Shown: positions 23,697-33,718 of the stretch, piece by piece
Position numbering within the stretch: position 1 is the first letter of the stretch
How the letters are laid out: the number at the start of each line of letters is the position of its first letter
Assembly: GCA_959347315.1 (NCBI GenBank)
Contig: OY365807.1
Location: 59,705,384 to 59,769,383 of the forward strand
Length of the DNA: 64,000 nucleotides
Reading direction: 5' to 3'
DNA from: Bimastos eiseni
Lineage: Eukaryota > Annelida > Clitellata > Crassiclitellata > Lumbricidae
Position numbers and translations under genes: made by a program
Notes under the pieces: generated by a model
Told to the model about the DNA's origin: nothing
Seen by the model: only the letters and a program-made list of their open reading frames with translations
Database searches by the model: none

Positions 23697-24140
23697 AGCT
23701 TTCGTGGGACAAAAAGCGAGTTGGTGGGAATGCAGAGGGTTCTGGCTATCAGAAGAAGAGGGGTTAGGATGATGAAGAGGGTTAGGAAAGACAACGCATA
23801 ATTATTGAGGAAGAGGAGGAGAAGGAGGAGGAGGAGAAGGAGGAGGAGGAGAAGGAGGAGGAGGAGGAAGTCGCAGGGAAGAATTATGGAGTAGGGAAAG
23901 GAGAAATGCGACGATGAGTGCATGATGAGGTGTAGAAGAGGCGAGGAGTGTGAAAAGAAAAGTGGGTGGGAGGAGGAAGCAATTAGGATAGGATAAGAAC
24001 TATAGAAGGAAGGTGACGTGTTTATTTGTTTCTGAGATCTTTCGTGGGACAAAAAGCGAGTTGGTGGGAATGCAGAGGGTTCGGGCTATCAAGAAGAGGG
24101 GTTAGGATGATGAAGAGGGTTAGGAAAGGGAACGCAGGAC
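23697..24140. repeat. Two direct copies of a 104-bp block 340 bp apart
   Basis: CTTTCGTGGGACAAAAAGCG through GATGAAGAGGGTTAGGAAAG occurs at 23697-23800 and 24037-24140. A GGA/GAA purine tract (23810-23870) lies between. Confidence 0.9.
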
Positions 24141-25282
24141 TGTTGAGAAGGAACATAAGGAGGAGAAAGAGAAGGAAGAGGAAGTCATAGGGAAGGACTG
24201 TTCATTATTCATTTATTACGAGAATTTGTGCATATAGCGCCTCTTCGAGGAGACTACTCAGAGGCGTAGGGGAAAGGAGAAGAGTACATGATGAAGTGGA
24301 GAAGAGGATGAGTGTAAAAAGGAGGATGGGGTGAGAGGTAGGATATGGTGAGAAGTAGGAGGAAGGGGAGAAAGCTTTGAAAAGTTGAGTGAAAACAAAA
24401 GGAAGTGAATAGAAGTAAGAGATGACGGAGAAAGAGATGGGGAATTAGAGCTGAGGTGGAGGGATTATATTGAGGAAAGGTGAATAAAACGTAATGAAGT
24501 GGTGGGAGGAGATGATGCCAGGAATCAGAAGAAGGAAGGAAGGCAAGTAAGGATGAACACTAAGAAATATGAAGAAGAGGAAAAGTTGAAGATACCCGCA
24601 TATCTAGATTCTGTATGTGTGTCTGTCGGTCCGTTTATGCATCTGAACACACTTATACCTATTCAATTGAAACCCCCGCCGTTTGCTCGGGAAACACCTG
24701 GAACACTCTGTAGAGGGGTTGATGACTTACGCGGCCGTCGTCTTCCTCCTCTCCAGGGTCATAAACCTGTCTCAACCCAGAAATGCTTATATGAACCCTA
24801 TCAGTCAACGCTTTCTCACATAAATTTGTCTAACAGATACATGCATGGGCTTTTTTAAACTGCATTTTACTAACGCCCCATCTTTCGTCACTTATAATAG
24901 ACCTACTCGAAATAATGTTGTTTTATTTAATTGATTAAATAAAACCTAATAAAAGCTCGAATAACCGATCTTAATCATTATCATCATAATTTTGAATATA
25001 TATTAAATGAACTTGTCTACAAAACGCATTGAATTAGCTCTAACGCCCTTGCAAGGCGCAACATTATGTAGTGGTGGCGCTGGCCTTGAAAATTTGGTAC
25101 GCAATTGTAAACTGCAATTTAAAATCAAAATGAAAACAGAAGGGTTGTAAACAGGAAATGTTCAATTATCCTCCGTCATGAAAAGCCATTAATATATATT
25201 AGCCATTTTGAGTCTCGAAAACATCAATACACCGTTAAGTGCTAAGTAAGTATGGTCTGACCGAAGTTGAAATTTTCATTCC

Positions 25283-26118
25283 ATTTGATAAAGGGTTATG
25301 ATACCAGTAATATTGAAAATTTCATTAGAAGACCATTGATAGGCATAGTAAGGTCCCATTATCAATCGAATTGCTCGTTTCTGAAGGGAAACTTAACCTT
25401 AGTAGCCTAGATCAGCGTTTCCCAATCTTTTTGGCCGTTACATATCTACTTTTGTTAGTAACAGTAGGATTTTTTCTTATAAAAGTAGCAAAAGCTTAGA
25501 TTTCCTTTTACAGCATTTCAGTAGGCCGAGTCATCCACGGCTCCTTAAAGTCTTATGAAGAAATGAAGAAAAGAAAATATATAACCAAAAATTATTTGGT
25601 TATATATTTTATTTTCTTCATTTCGTTAAAAATTGTTGTTTAAATATTTTTATGATTTTTTTCTTTCTTTTGGTACGCAATTGCTTATTATGCTTCTATG
25701 CAGCGCCGTCACTAACACTGTGAACGGCATGCATCAATACAGCGCTATGGAGGGTCGATTATTTATAAATAAATCCTTCATTCAAGCCTTGTGGCCTATC
25801 CGACACAACACTGCATTCCCTAAGCTGCCCAAAAAATAATCTTCTTAAGACTTTAAGGAGCCGTGGATGACTCGGCCTACTGAAATGCTGTAAAAGGAAA
25901 TCTAAGCTTTTGCTACTTTTATAAGAAAAAATCCTACTGTTACTAACAAAAGTAGATATGTAACGGCCAAAAAGATTGGGAAACGCTGATCTAGGCTACT
26001 AAGGTTAAGTTTCCCTTCAGAAACGAGCAATTCGATTGATAATGGGACCTTACTATGCCTATCAATGGTCTTCTAATGAAATTTTCAATATTACTGGTAT
26101 CATAACCCTTTATCAAAT
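25283..26118. repeat. Large inverted repeat, 278-bp arms differing at one base
   Basis: The left arm 25283-25560 is the reverse complement of 25841-26118 with no indels. Coordinates sum to 51401 throughout, and the only mismatch I find is at the inner edge (TTATG against TTAAG). The spacer is 280 bases. Each arm holds a hAT-like terminus (CAGCGTTTCCCAATCTTTTT at 25413 and its inverse ending at 25988) plus part of a LINE C-terminus. It may be a recent inverted duplication, a foldback transposon or an assembly artefact. Confidence 0.95.
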
Positions 26119-26313
26119 AACTTCCCTCCAAGCAAACGAATTTGTGTATAAATTCACAAACAACCTACTACCTCCGATATTTACTCGTAATTTTATATTG
26201 ACTTCTGCTATTAATCCTTACAACGTCCGTTCCACTCTCAAATATAGTCCTATCCTTTGTAGAACCAACACTCATCAATTCTCATTTAAATACATAGGAC
26301 CTCTCACTTAGAA
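26015..26313 (+). mobile_element. LINE C-terminal fragment
   Basis: The plus frame reads KRAIRLIMG, then FVYKFTNNLLPPIFTRNF, INPYNVRSTLKYSP, CRTNTHQFSFKYIGPLTW. This is the region downstream of the reverse transcriptase in CR1/Jockey-like elements. The first part lies in the right arm of the inverted repeat, so an inverted copy exists in the left arm. No upstream catalytic domain. Confidence 0.7.
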
Positions 26314-26619
26314 TATGACACTAATTGAAATTCGTATATCCAGCAATATCCAACTATTTAAAATCAAATACCACTCTAAATAATTATTATGTGCACAGAC
26401 AGCATTAGTTAGATGGTTAAGATAAAGAATTATGGTTTGAATCTTCTGAACCTTCTGCTTTATTTTATGTAAGAAAGGGTAGGCCCTGTTAGCGGAACCC
26501 AACGGTCCTTTAGGTGTTTTCGCTCCCTATTATCTCTTCTCTCTGTGTACTACTGTTTATGCATTGTCATCATTGTTGATAATAAAAACATATGGTTATT
26601 GTTATGGCTATGGAAACTT

Positions 26620-27370
26620 ATGATTTGACACACTGAAACGTTTGGTTTTGTTGTACTGAAGATGACGTAAAGTAGGATGAGATAACAGAAACTGATGAAT
26701 TGTTGTTTAGAACTTTGTTGAATTGAAAAAGATGTAAAACATACGAAGACATAGGAAAGTGAAGTTTCATGCCTTAAAGTTGTTGTGTATTGGAATTTGA
26801 TTTTGAAGTCTAAGAATTAGTTGGATTGAAGAGATGAAAAATGTGTAAAAAGTAGAAAACTTAAGGCTTGTTACATTGAAACTGTACGGTTTGGTGTATT
26901 GAGGACATTGTAAAGAAAATTGAGAACTCAGAAACTGATGATCTTGAATAAATGTTGCGAAAGCGCATATGTAGGAAACAGAAATTTGATGCAATAAAGT
27001 TGACGTGTATTAAAGTTTGGTGTTGGAGTTTAAGAAATTATTAGATTGAATAGGATATAAAAAGTGGGTGTTGGAGTTTAAGAAATTATTAGATTGAAGA
27101 GGATGTAAAAAAGCTTATTAAACAGAAATTTAATGCAATAAAGCTGTTATATACAGGAATTTGGTGTTGAAGTTTAAATAATTATTAGATTGAAGAGGGT
27201 ATGTAAAATAGTTGAAATGTAGAAAACAGAAGTTTGATGCATTGAAGCTCTTATATATTTGGGTTTGCTTTTGAAACTTAGGAATATATTGAATTGAAAA
27301 AGATATAAAAAGATAGAAATATGTAGAGAATTGAAGATTGAAGCATTGAAACTGTTAGCCTATGTACTGG
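26620..27370. repeat. Degenerate tandem repeat, unit about 115-125 bp, about six copies
   Basis: Recurring blocks of TTGGTGTTGGAGTTTAAGAA, ATTATTAGATTGAAGAGGAT and ATGCAATAAAG with strong divergence between copies. Confidence 0.75.
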
Positions 27371-27812
27371 AATATAATTTTGTTAAGTAAGTGAGTAAGA
27401 AAACCATTGCTTGGAATGTAAGAAAATCCGATGGATGGTATATCAGTAAAGGCACCTCTAAAGTTCCCGCTCCATAGGCGAGGAGACGACGCCATCCTCC
27501 GAGGCTCGCAGAGTCCGACAAAATGGAGTCAATGATGTCGATTAGAAGGTGGCCAGCCCCCGACCTTGCGCCCTTGGGGATATGCCTGAGAAGGCCTCTT
27601 GAGATGCAGGGGTGTCGTATTGACCTCGCAGGACTCGGGTCCAGAGGAACTGCGGCGTCGATCGTCCGATTCTGGTGAATTATGTCAGGCTCAGGATTTG
27701 GACATGTTGTAATGGTCACAGAGCCAGGAGGCCCCGGATGTCCTGTAGACAAGGGCGGCTGATGCGAGCCAGGACATGAATTTACTCTGGGCCCATGTTG
27801 GTGAACCATCCG
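27358..27812 (-). mobile_element. ORF fragment resembling a retroelement polyprotein
   Basis: A 149-codon minus frame contains LLRHIPKGARSGAGHLLIDI followed by SASLGGWRRLLAYGAGTLEV. I associate a HIPKGAR...W..LL..G pattern with the region ahead of the reverse transcriptase in some retroelements, but that is from memory. No upstream partner or catalytic motif is visible. Confidence 0.4.
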
Positions 27813-28104
27813 TCCTAGGTGTGCAGTTGGCGCAGTGAGTGGCAGATATTACACGTTCCCTGTGCCTTCCTCGGTTTAATATCCGCTGATTACGTCATAC
27901 CAAATGAAATTAAGATTAATGAAGAGGGGAATAGAACTAGATGTAGGCGAAGACGGTCTCAAATATGAACTTCCTAATAGATAGCTACTATACCGTGGCC
28001 CATGGTTTCAAGTGTAAATAAATGGACGTCTTTACTGCGTTGCTGGGCAATACGCATTACGACGTAGTAGTCTTGGCGGATCAGCGATCTTGCTGTAGTC
28101 TTGG

Positions 28105-28155
28105 TTATATATATATATATATATATACATATATATATACATATATATATATAAT
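28105..28155. repeat. (TA)n microsatellite
   Basis: TA run with two CA interruptions. Confidence 0.95.
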
Positions 28156-28187
28156 GGGGTCGTTGGTCTTGGTGGGTCAGCTCAGCT

Positions 28188-28276
28188 CGCCAAAACGTCC
28201 AGCACCAAAACGGCTGCGCCAAAACGGTCGCGCCAAAACGGTCGCGCCAAAACGGCTGCGCCAAAACGTCCTGCTC
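28188..28276. repeat. 14-15-bp minisatellite GCGCCAAAACGGTC
   Basis: Six tandem units of CCAAAACGGCTGCG / CCAAAACGGTCGCG. Each full unit carries GCGCCAAAA, the complement of an E2F-type TTTTGGCGC. Confidence 0.9.
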
Positions 28277-28854
28277 CGTACTACTACTATTACTACTACT
28301 ACTACTACTGGCGCTTAACCCGTGAAGAATCAAGGGTCGGATAATATTTTAGCCCCACGATTCAACTGTAACTTGCATTGTTCGTTGTAGCTTTTAACCC
28401 GTGAATAATCACGGGTCATACTTGATCTTAACTTGCTATAGTAGTGGTGAAGACATTTTGACGCAGAGCTAAAATAACTAAATTAAACGAAACAGTCGAC
28501 AAACTGTGCGTCACCTAAACTGTAAGTTCGCAGCGGTCAATGCTAAAATACTAAAAAAAAACTACACATTACTCGTAAGTTTCTGTTTAGTTTTAATGAT
28601 TGCAAATATACTTACATTACACTATGAATTTAACTTTAATAACTTCATATATATAGCTCCGTTGCCTAATAGTATGGTCGCCGCCGCCAATCTAGGATTA
28701 GATCACTTGAACTTAGGCGTAAAAATAATACATGTTTCATACATATATCAAAGGTCGAAATTTGTGTCAGGTGCTGCATTACCACAACTACTGCACCTTG
28801 GACAAAGGTCACCGAGATAACTGATATGATTCTGATCAAAATCCTCTTTCTCAC

Positions 28855-29165
28855 ATGCAAAGCGTTTCTGGGTCAAGCTCCACGCTATCTTTGTGCTCTT
28901 ATCAGGCTACCTCTGGACGTCAGGACCTTCTAGTACCTCGATCTAGAACAGCCACAGCTCAGCATTGTGCCTATACCTATGTTGGCCCTTTGCTATGGAA
29001 CAGCCTTCCTGCTGTGACCCGTGCTGCAATCTTATCTAGTAGAAGAACTGTTTCTGCTCGTTCTGTTAAGACTTTTCTTTTCTCTATTGGTTTTTCGCAC
29101 TCGGAGCGCCTCTGATTAGGTTATACTGTGAGAGGCGCCTTATAAATCCGTAAATAGATTAGAAT
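28855..29165 (+). mobile_element. LINE 3' end with CR1-like tail
   Basis: Mixed plus frames give APRYLCALIRLPLDVRTF and then TYVGPLLWNSLPAVTRAAIL, RSVKTFLFSIGFSHSERL. This is the usual C-terminus of CR1-like ORF2, followed by GAGGCGCCTTATAAATCCGT and an ATTAGAAT tail. A shorter relative is at 33050-33172. Confidence 0.7.
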
Positions 29166-29475
29166 TAAACATATAAGCACAGTACAAAGATTGCCTGCGC
29201 TGAGAGAACAATGGGTGATTGGCAGGTTTTTGACAGATGCTGTACACAAAGGTTACTGATAAGGCGCCAGACGCCAGTGCAAAGTGCAGCCTGCTCCAGG
29301 ATAACAATTGACGATTGAGAGGTTGTTGACAGTATAGAGGTCACGTATGCCCGGATAACAATGGACGATTTATAGAAGGGCGGGGAAGGGTTCCCAGCTC
29401 GACAATGAATGACGTCATAGGTGATCACGTGACATTCCAAGGGTTGAACTGAGTTTGAATGACCACTATACACAC
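29165..29475 (-). repeat. Dispersed repeat, inverted copy of 22480-22815
   Basis: Reverse complement of the 22.5-kb copy with scattered differences; starts exactly where the LINE tail ends. Confidence 0.75.
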
Positions 29476-30164
29476 TACTATCATCTATTTCTTATAAACC
29501 TCATTCTATTATATAGCCTATAGTATCTATAACTATTAAGAAGAAAAGTATTCATGTAGCTGTGCACCTATATTCCTATCTTCCAAATCAACCTTTGATC
29601 CACTGGACAGATTGTTCCCAAAAATAATTACGAATACTTCTTACCACCCGATAACAAATATAAGGGGTAATGCAGACAAATCTATGGGTCGCCGCCGGTG
29701 TCATTATAATTGGCCGCTAGCATGGGGAAGCAATGTTCAACACAAATCAGAATTGTAAGGCTAACTTACATTATTTCGACCCGGGCATCGCTCCACGAAG
29801 ACTCTTTACCACCGTAGAACAAACACATGGGGGTCTTATTCACGAGCGCTGAGTCAATTCAGAGATGTGTGCAAAGGATAATCTGTGTAAATTCCACCTA
29901 ATATTTAAAACGCGGCGCTATACGTCATGTATAGTAATGCCGCTCACGCACACAATTCTATGAGTCGCTGAAATTGTCATAGATTGCCCGTTTTTTATAA
30001 TGTTGTTCAACTAGCATGGGCATGCAATGTTCAACAAATTTCATAATTTTATGACTACCTTACATTATTTCGACCCGGGCTACGCCGGGTGCTTCAGCTA
30101 GTACACTTAAAAATAGCATATCCGGTCTCTATAATCTGACGATGAAGACAGGTGTATGCTATTT

Positions 30165-31020
30165 ATCTGTCTGTCGTCACTCTGTCTGTCTATCTGTCTG
30201 TCCATCCATCCATCAATCCATCCAACCATCCATCTAGCTATCTCTCTATCTATCTATCCATCTATCTATCCATTAATCCATCCATGTATATATATACATA
30301 AATATACCCTCTTGAAATCCCTTTGAATATGATATACCGAATGATATCATGGACTGCAGAGCGATCCATCGTTGCATTCCACTTTCTCCTCAACCCGTCT
30401 TCTGCCGCTGCTGCTGCTGCTGCTGATGATGATGATGTGGATGATGTTCGGCATCACAGCTACAATTGAAAGCCAAAGCAATGAACACCTAGTCAGATAG
30501 GTCTAATATTCTACAGGGAAATAACCGAGAGAGAACACCTCTTACATAATCCAGCAAATAATATAATTTTAAGATATATCATTGAAGGAGACAGTGGCAT
30601 CTAGCGACACAGAGCATTGACCGTTGTACACAGGAGCTCAATGAAAAGGAAGCAAAACTTTGACTACCGATTTCTAATTTTATAAACAAACAAGCTGGGG
30701 TACTCGGCGTTCCTCCGGGAGAAGAAGATTATGGGGCACCTTAATTGAGAACGAAGTTGTGGGGAGGCATTCCTGTTCTTGCAACATCTGCAGCCTGTCG
30801 TCCCTGACTGGCCTAATGGGACTATGCAGCCGTGTAGAGTCTGCCTGTCTGGCAGAATTCACCATTCCTCAAACTAATCCCTCCTCCTCAGCTCTAATTC
30901 TTCTTCTCTTTCTCCGTCTTCTCTAATTTCTATTCACTCTTTATTCTCACTCATCATTTCCCAACTTTCCCCCTTCCTCAACTTCTCACCCTAACCTAGC
31001 CGCTTCCTCCTCCCACCCCA
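30165..31020. other. No gene; tetranucleotide and triplet repeats
   Basis: (TCTG)n, (ATCC)n and (ATCT)n between 30165 and 30285, then (CTG)n(GAT)n at 30408-30438. 30890-31020 is pyrimidine-rich. Nothing else recognised. Confidence 0.6.
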
Positions 31021-31024
31021 TCCT

Positions 31025-32695
31025 CCTTTTCACAACAGAGCCCAACCGAACCTGGGCTAAGCTCCAACAAGTAAGACGCAGAGGTTATTGGGTCGGCTCG
31101 GTCTAGGCTCTAACAGAGCAAAACAGAGTCCAATAGAGACCGGGCTAGGCCCCAACAGAGCTGAACAGAACCGGGCTAAGCTCCAATAGATCCCGGGCTA
31201 TGAAACATCAGAGTCCGGTCTAGGCTCCAACAGAGCCCATCAGAGCCCGGGGTAAGCTCCAACAGAGCCCATGCTAAGCTCCAACAGAGCCCGGGCTAAG
31301 CTCCAACAGAACCCAGGCTCCAACACAGCCCAACAGAATCCAACAGAGCCCGGGCTAAGCTCCAACAGAGCCCGGGCTAAGCTCCAACAGACCCCAGGCT
31401 CCAACAAAGCCCAACAGAATACAACAGAGCCCGGGCTAAGCTCCAACAGAGCCCAGCAGAGCCGGGCTAAGCTCCAACAGAGCCCAGGTTCCAACAGAGC
31501 CCAACAGAATCCAACAGAGCCCGCGCTAATCTCCAACAGAGCCTAATGGAGCTCAAGCGAGCCGTTATAAAGCCGTAGGCACTAACAGAGCCCGGGCTAA
31601 GCTCCAACAGAGCCCGGGCTAAGCTCCAACAGAGCACGGGCTAAGCTCCAACAGAGCAGAAACAGAGCCCGGGCTAAGCTCCAACAGAGCCGTGCTGGGC
31701 TCCAACAGAGCCCAACAGATCCCGGGCTAAGCTCCAACAGAGCCCGGGCTAAGCTCCAACCGAGCACGGGCTAAGCTCCAACAGAGCAGAAACAGAGCCC
31801 GGGCTAAGCTCCAACAGAGCCGTGCTGGGCTCCAACAGAGCCCAACAGATCCCGGGCTAAGCTCCAACAGAGCCCAACAGAGCCCGGGCTAAGCTCTAAC
31901 AGAGCCCGGGCTACGCTCCAACAGCGCCCGGGCTAAGCTCCAACAGAGCCCAGGCTCCAACACAGCCCAACAGAATCCAACATATACCGGGCTAAGCTCC
32001 AACAGAGCCCATCAGAACCCAACAGAGCCCGGGCTCAGCTCCAACAGAGCCCAACAGAGCCGGGCTAAGCTCCAACAGAGCCCAGGTTCCAACAGAGCGC
32101 AACAGAATCCAATAGAGCCCGGGCTAATCTCCAACAGAGCTCAACAGAGCCGTTATAAATCCGTAGGCGCCAACAAAGCCCAACAGAGCCCAACAGAATC
32201 CAACAAAACCCGGGCTAATCTCCAACAGAGCCCATCCTAACCCTACAGAGCCCGGGCTAGGCTCCAACAGAGCCCAACAGAATCCAACAGAGCCCGGGCT
32301 AGGCTCAAACAGAGCCCAACAGAGCCCGGACTAAGCTCCAACAGAGCCCAGGCTACAACAGAGCCCAACAGAATCCAAAACAGCCCGAGCTAAGCTCCAA
32401 CAGAGCCCATCAGAGCCCGGGCTGAGCTCCAACAGAGCCCGGACTAAGCTCCAACAGAGCTCGTCATAGCCCGGGGCTAAGCTGCAATCGAACCCAACAG
32501 AGCCCGGGCTTAGCTCCAGCAGATTCCATACTCCAACAGAATCCATCAGAGCCCGGGCTAGGCTCCAACAGAGCCCGTGCCAAGTTCCAACAGAGCCCAT
32601 CAGAGCCCGGGCTAAGCTCCAACAGAGCCCAAGAAAGCCATGGATAAGCTCCAACAAAGCCTGAGCCAGACTCCAACAGAGCCCAGCCGAGCCCG
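31025..32695. repeat. 1.7-kb GC-rich minisatellite with GCCCGGGC units
   Basis: Higher-order array of AACAGAGCCCGGGCTAAGCT and AACAGAGCCCAACAGAATCC type units, about 22 bases each, in irregular order. The self-complementary octamer GCCCGGGC recurs dozens of times. It is the most GC-rich stretch in the window. Open frames (SVGLCWSLARA-like) are artefacts. Confidence 0.95.
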
Positions 32696-33049
32696 ACCAT
32701 GGTCGACCAAGAAGGAACGCAGGCTGCTCCCGCCCCGAAGGGCCAGTCCCACCACTACACGGCCGGGAAAGTGCCCATAATGTTACAATCTTCTTTAATT
32801 AAAAAATCAGATCATACTAATGAGTCTCTTCACAAAAATATTAAAGACTGTTTTCATGTTAGAAGTATTTCAAAATATATAAAAATATAAAAGGAAATTG
32901 TCAGAGATAGGCCTACATGGGCATCAGGACATTACCCTCCACCCCCGGACATTACCCCCGGACATTACCAACCGGACATTACCCACCGGACATTACCCCC
33001 CGGACGGACCTCACAATATTTCTACAGCGCATATATACATACATACATA

Positions 33050-33172
33050 CTGCGCGTTCTCTTAAGACTTTTCTTTTCTCTTGGGGTTTTCGCACTGGGA
33101 GCGCATCTGAATAGGTTGTACTGTGAGAGGCGCTTCATAAATCTGCGAATAGAATGGAATAGAATACATACA
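33050..33172 (+). mobile_element. LINE 3' tail, relative of 29050-29160
   Basis: Shares TTAAGACTTTTCTTTTCTCT and GTACTGTGAGAGGCGC with the 29-kb LINE end and finishes in AATAGAATGGAATAGAATAC, a CR1-style tail repeat. Confidence 0.7.
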
Positions 33173-33365
33173 TACATACATACATAGATACATAGATACA
33201 TACATACATACATACATACATACATACATACATACGTACATACATAGATACATACATACATACATACTTACATACCTATATGCATACATGCATGCATGCA
33301 TACATACATACATACATACATACATACATACCTATATGCATACATGCATCATTGCATACATAATT
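33165..33365. repeat. (CATA)n microsatellite
   Basis: About 200 bases of CATA with CATG and CGTA variants. Confidence 0.95.
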
Positions 33366-33595
33366 ATGTACATACATAAATACACCCACATACTTTAATT
33401 ATGTAATGGAATGGGGTAATGTCCGGGGGGGGGGTAATGTAAGGGGGGTGATGTCCTAGACTCGCCTACATGTATATGAAATCAGTAATTTGCTTTACTT
33501 TTCATTGAACCAATCTGTAACTGGATCTGGCGGTACCAAAGGCAATTTCGATGGCCTGGCCCCTCTGAACACATATATGCACTGTAGCCCTCTAC

Positions 33596-33718
33596 CTTTA
33601 CTGGTTTGGCTTTCGCTTTCGATTGCGTGCTTTCTACGATTGCGGGAAGTCCAGAAATGATTCCTCTTGCTGCGGCTCTGGCGAGAATGTCTTTAGCAGC
33701 TTCCTTTGGATCATCCGC
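33596..33718 (-). CDS. NSUN7: NSUN7 exon 10 (C-terminal part)
   Basis: ADDPKEAAKDILARAAARGI and ISGLPAIVE match human SVKDVLARAAAKGLLDGIEL. Acceptor CTTATAG|GCG. The donor is AAG|GTAGAG, with CCA|GTAAAG an alternative six bases earlier. If unspliced, the frame runs to a stop at 33482-33484. Downstream exons were not recognised. Confidence 0.8.

Larger units (their letters stand above)
23243..30101 (+). mobile_element. Candidate non-autonomous Helitron, composite
   Basis: The left end reads A|TCTATATAAAAAAGAG followed by a GTCTGTCTGT run, as in many Helitron 5' ends. The right end has a GC hairpin (ACCCGGGCTACGCCGGGT at 30073-30090) and GCTTCAGCTAG before T at 30102, the Helitron 3' signature with insertion between A and T. 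No Rep/helicase is present. The interior holds a second degenerate 3' end (about 29700-29800), a second degenerate 5' region (about 24600-24800), LINE fragments, an inverted repeat and minisatellites. One 6.9-kb element is therefore only one reading; two or more nested or truncated copies is the other. Confidence 0.5.
32925..33470. mobile_element. Repeat cassette bracketed by inverted GGACATTACCCCC motifs
   Basis: Five copies of CGGACATTACC at 32938-33005 are answered by inverted copies (GGTAATGTCCGGGG, GTGATGTCC) at 33413-33455. Between them lie a LINE 3' tail and a long (CATA)n tract. It looks like a composite repeat; superfamily unknown. Confidence 0.55.

Noticed and set aside
31240..32700. 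Frames with repeated CWSLARALLELSPGS-like text
   Set aside because: Reading of the GCCCGGGC array; several frames are equally open and none has a unique domain.
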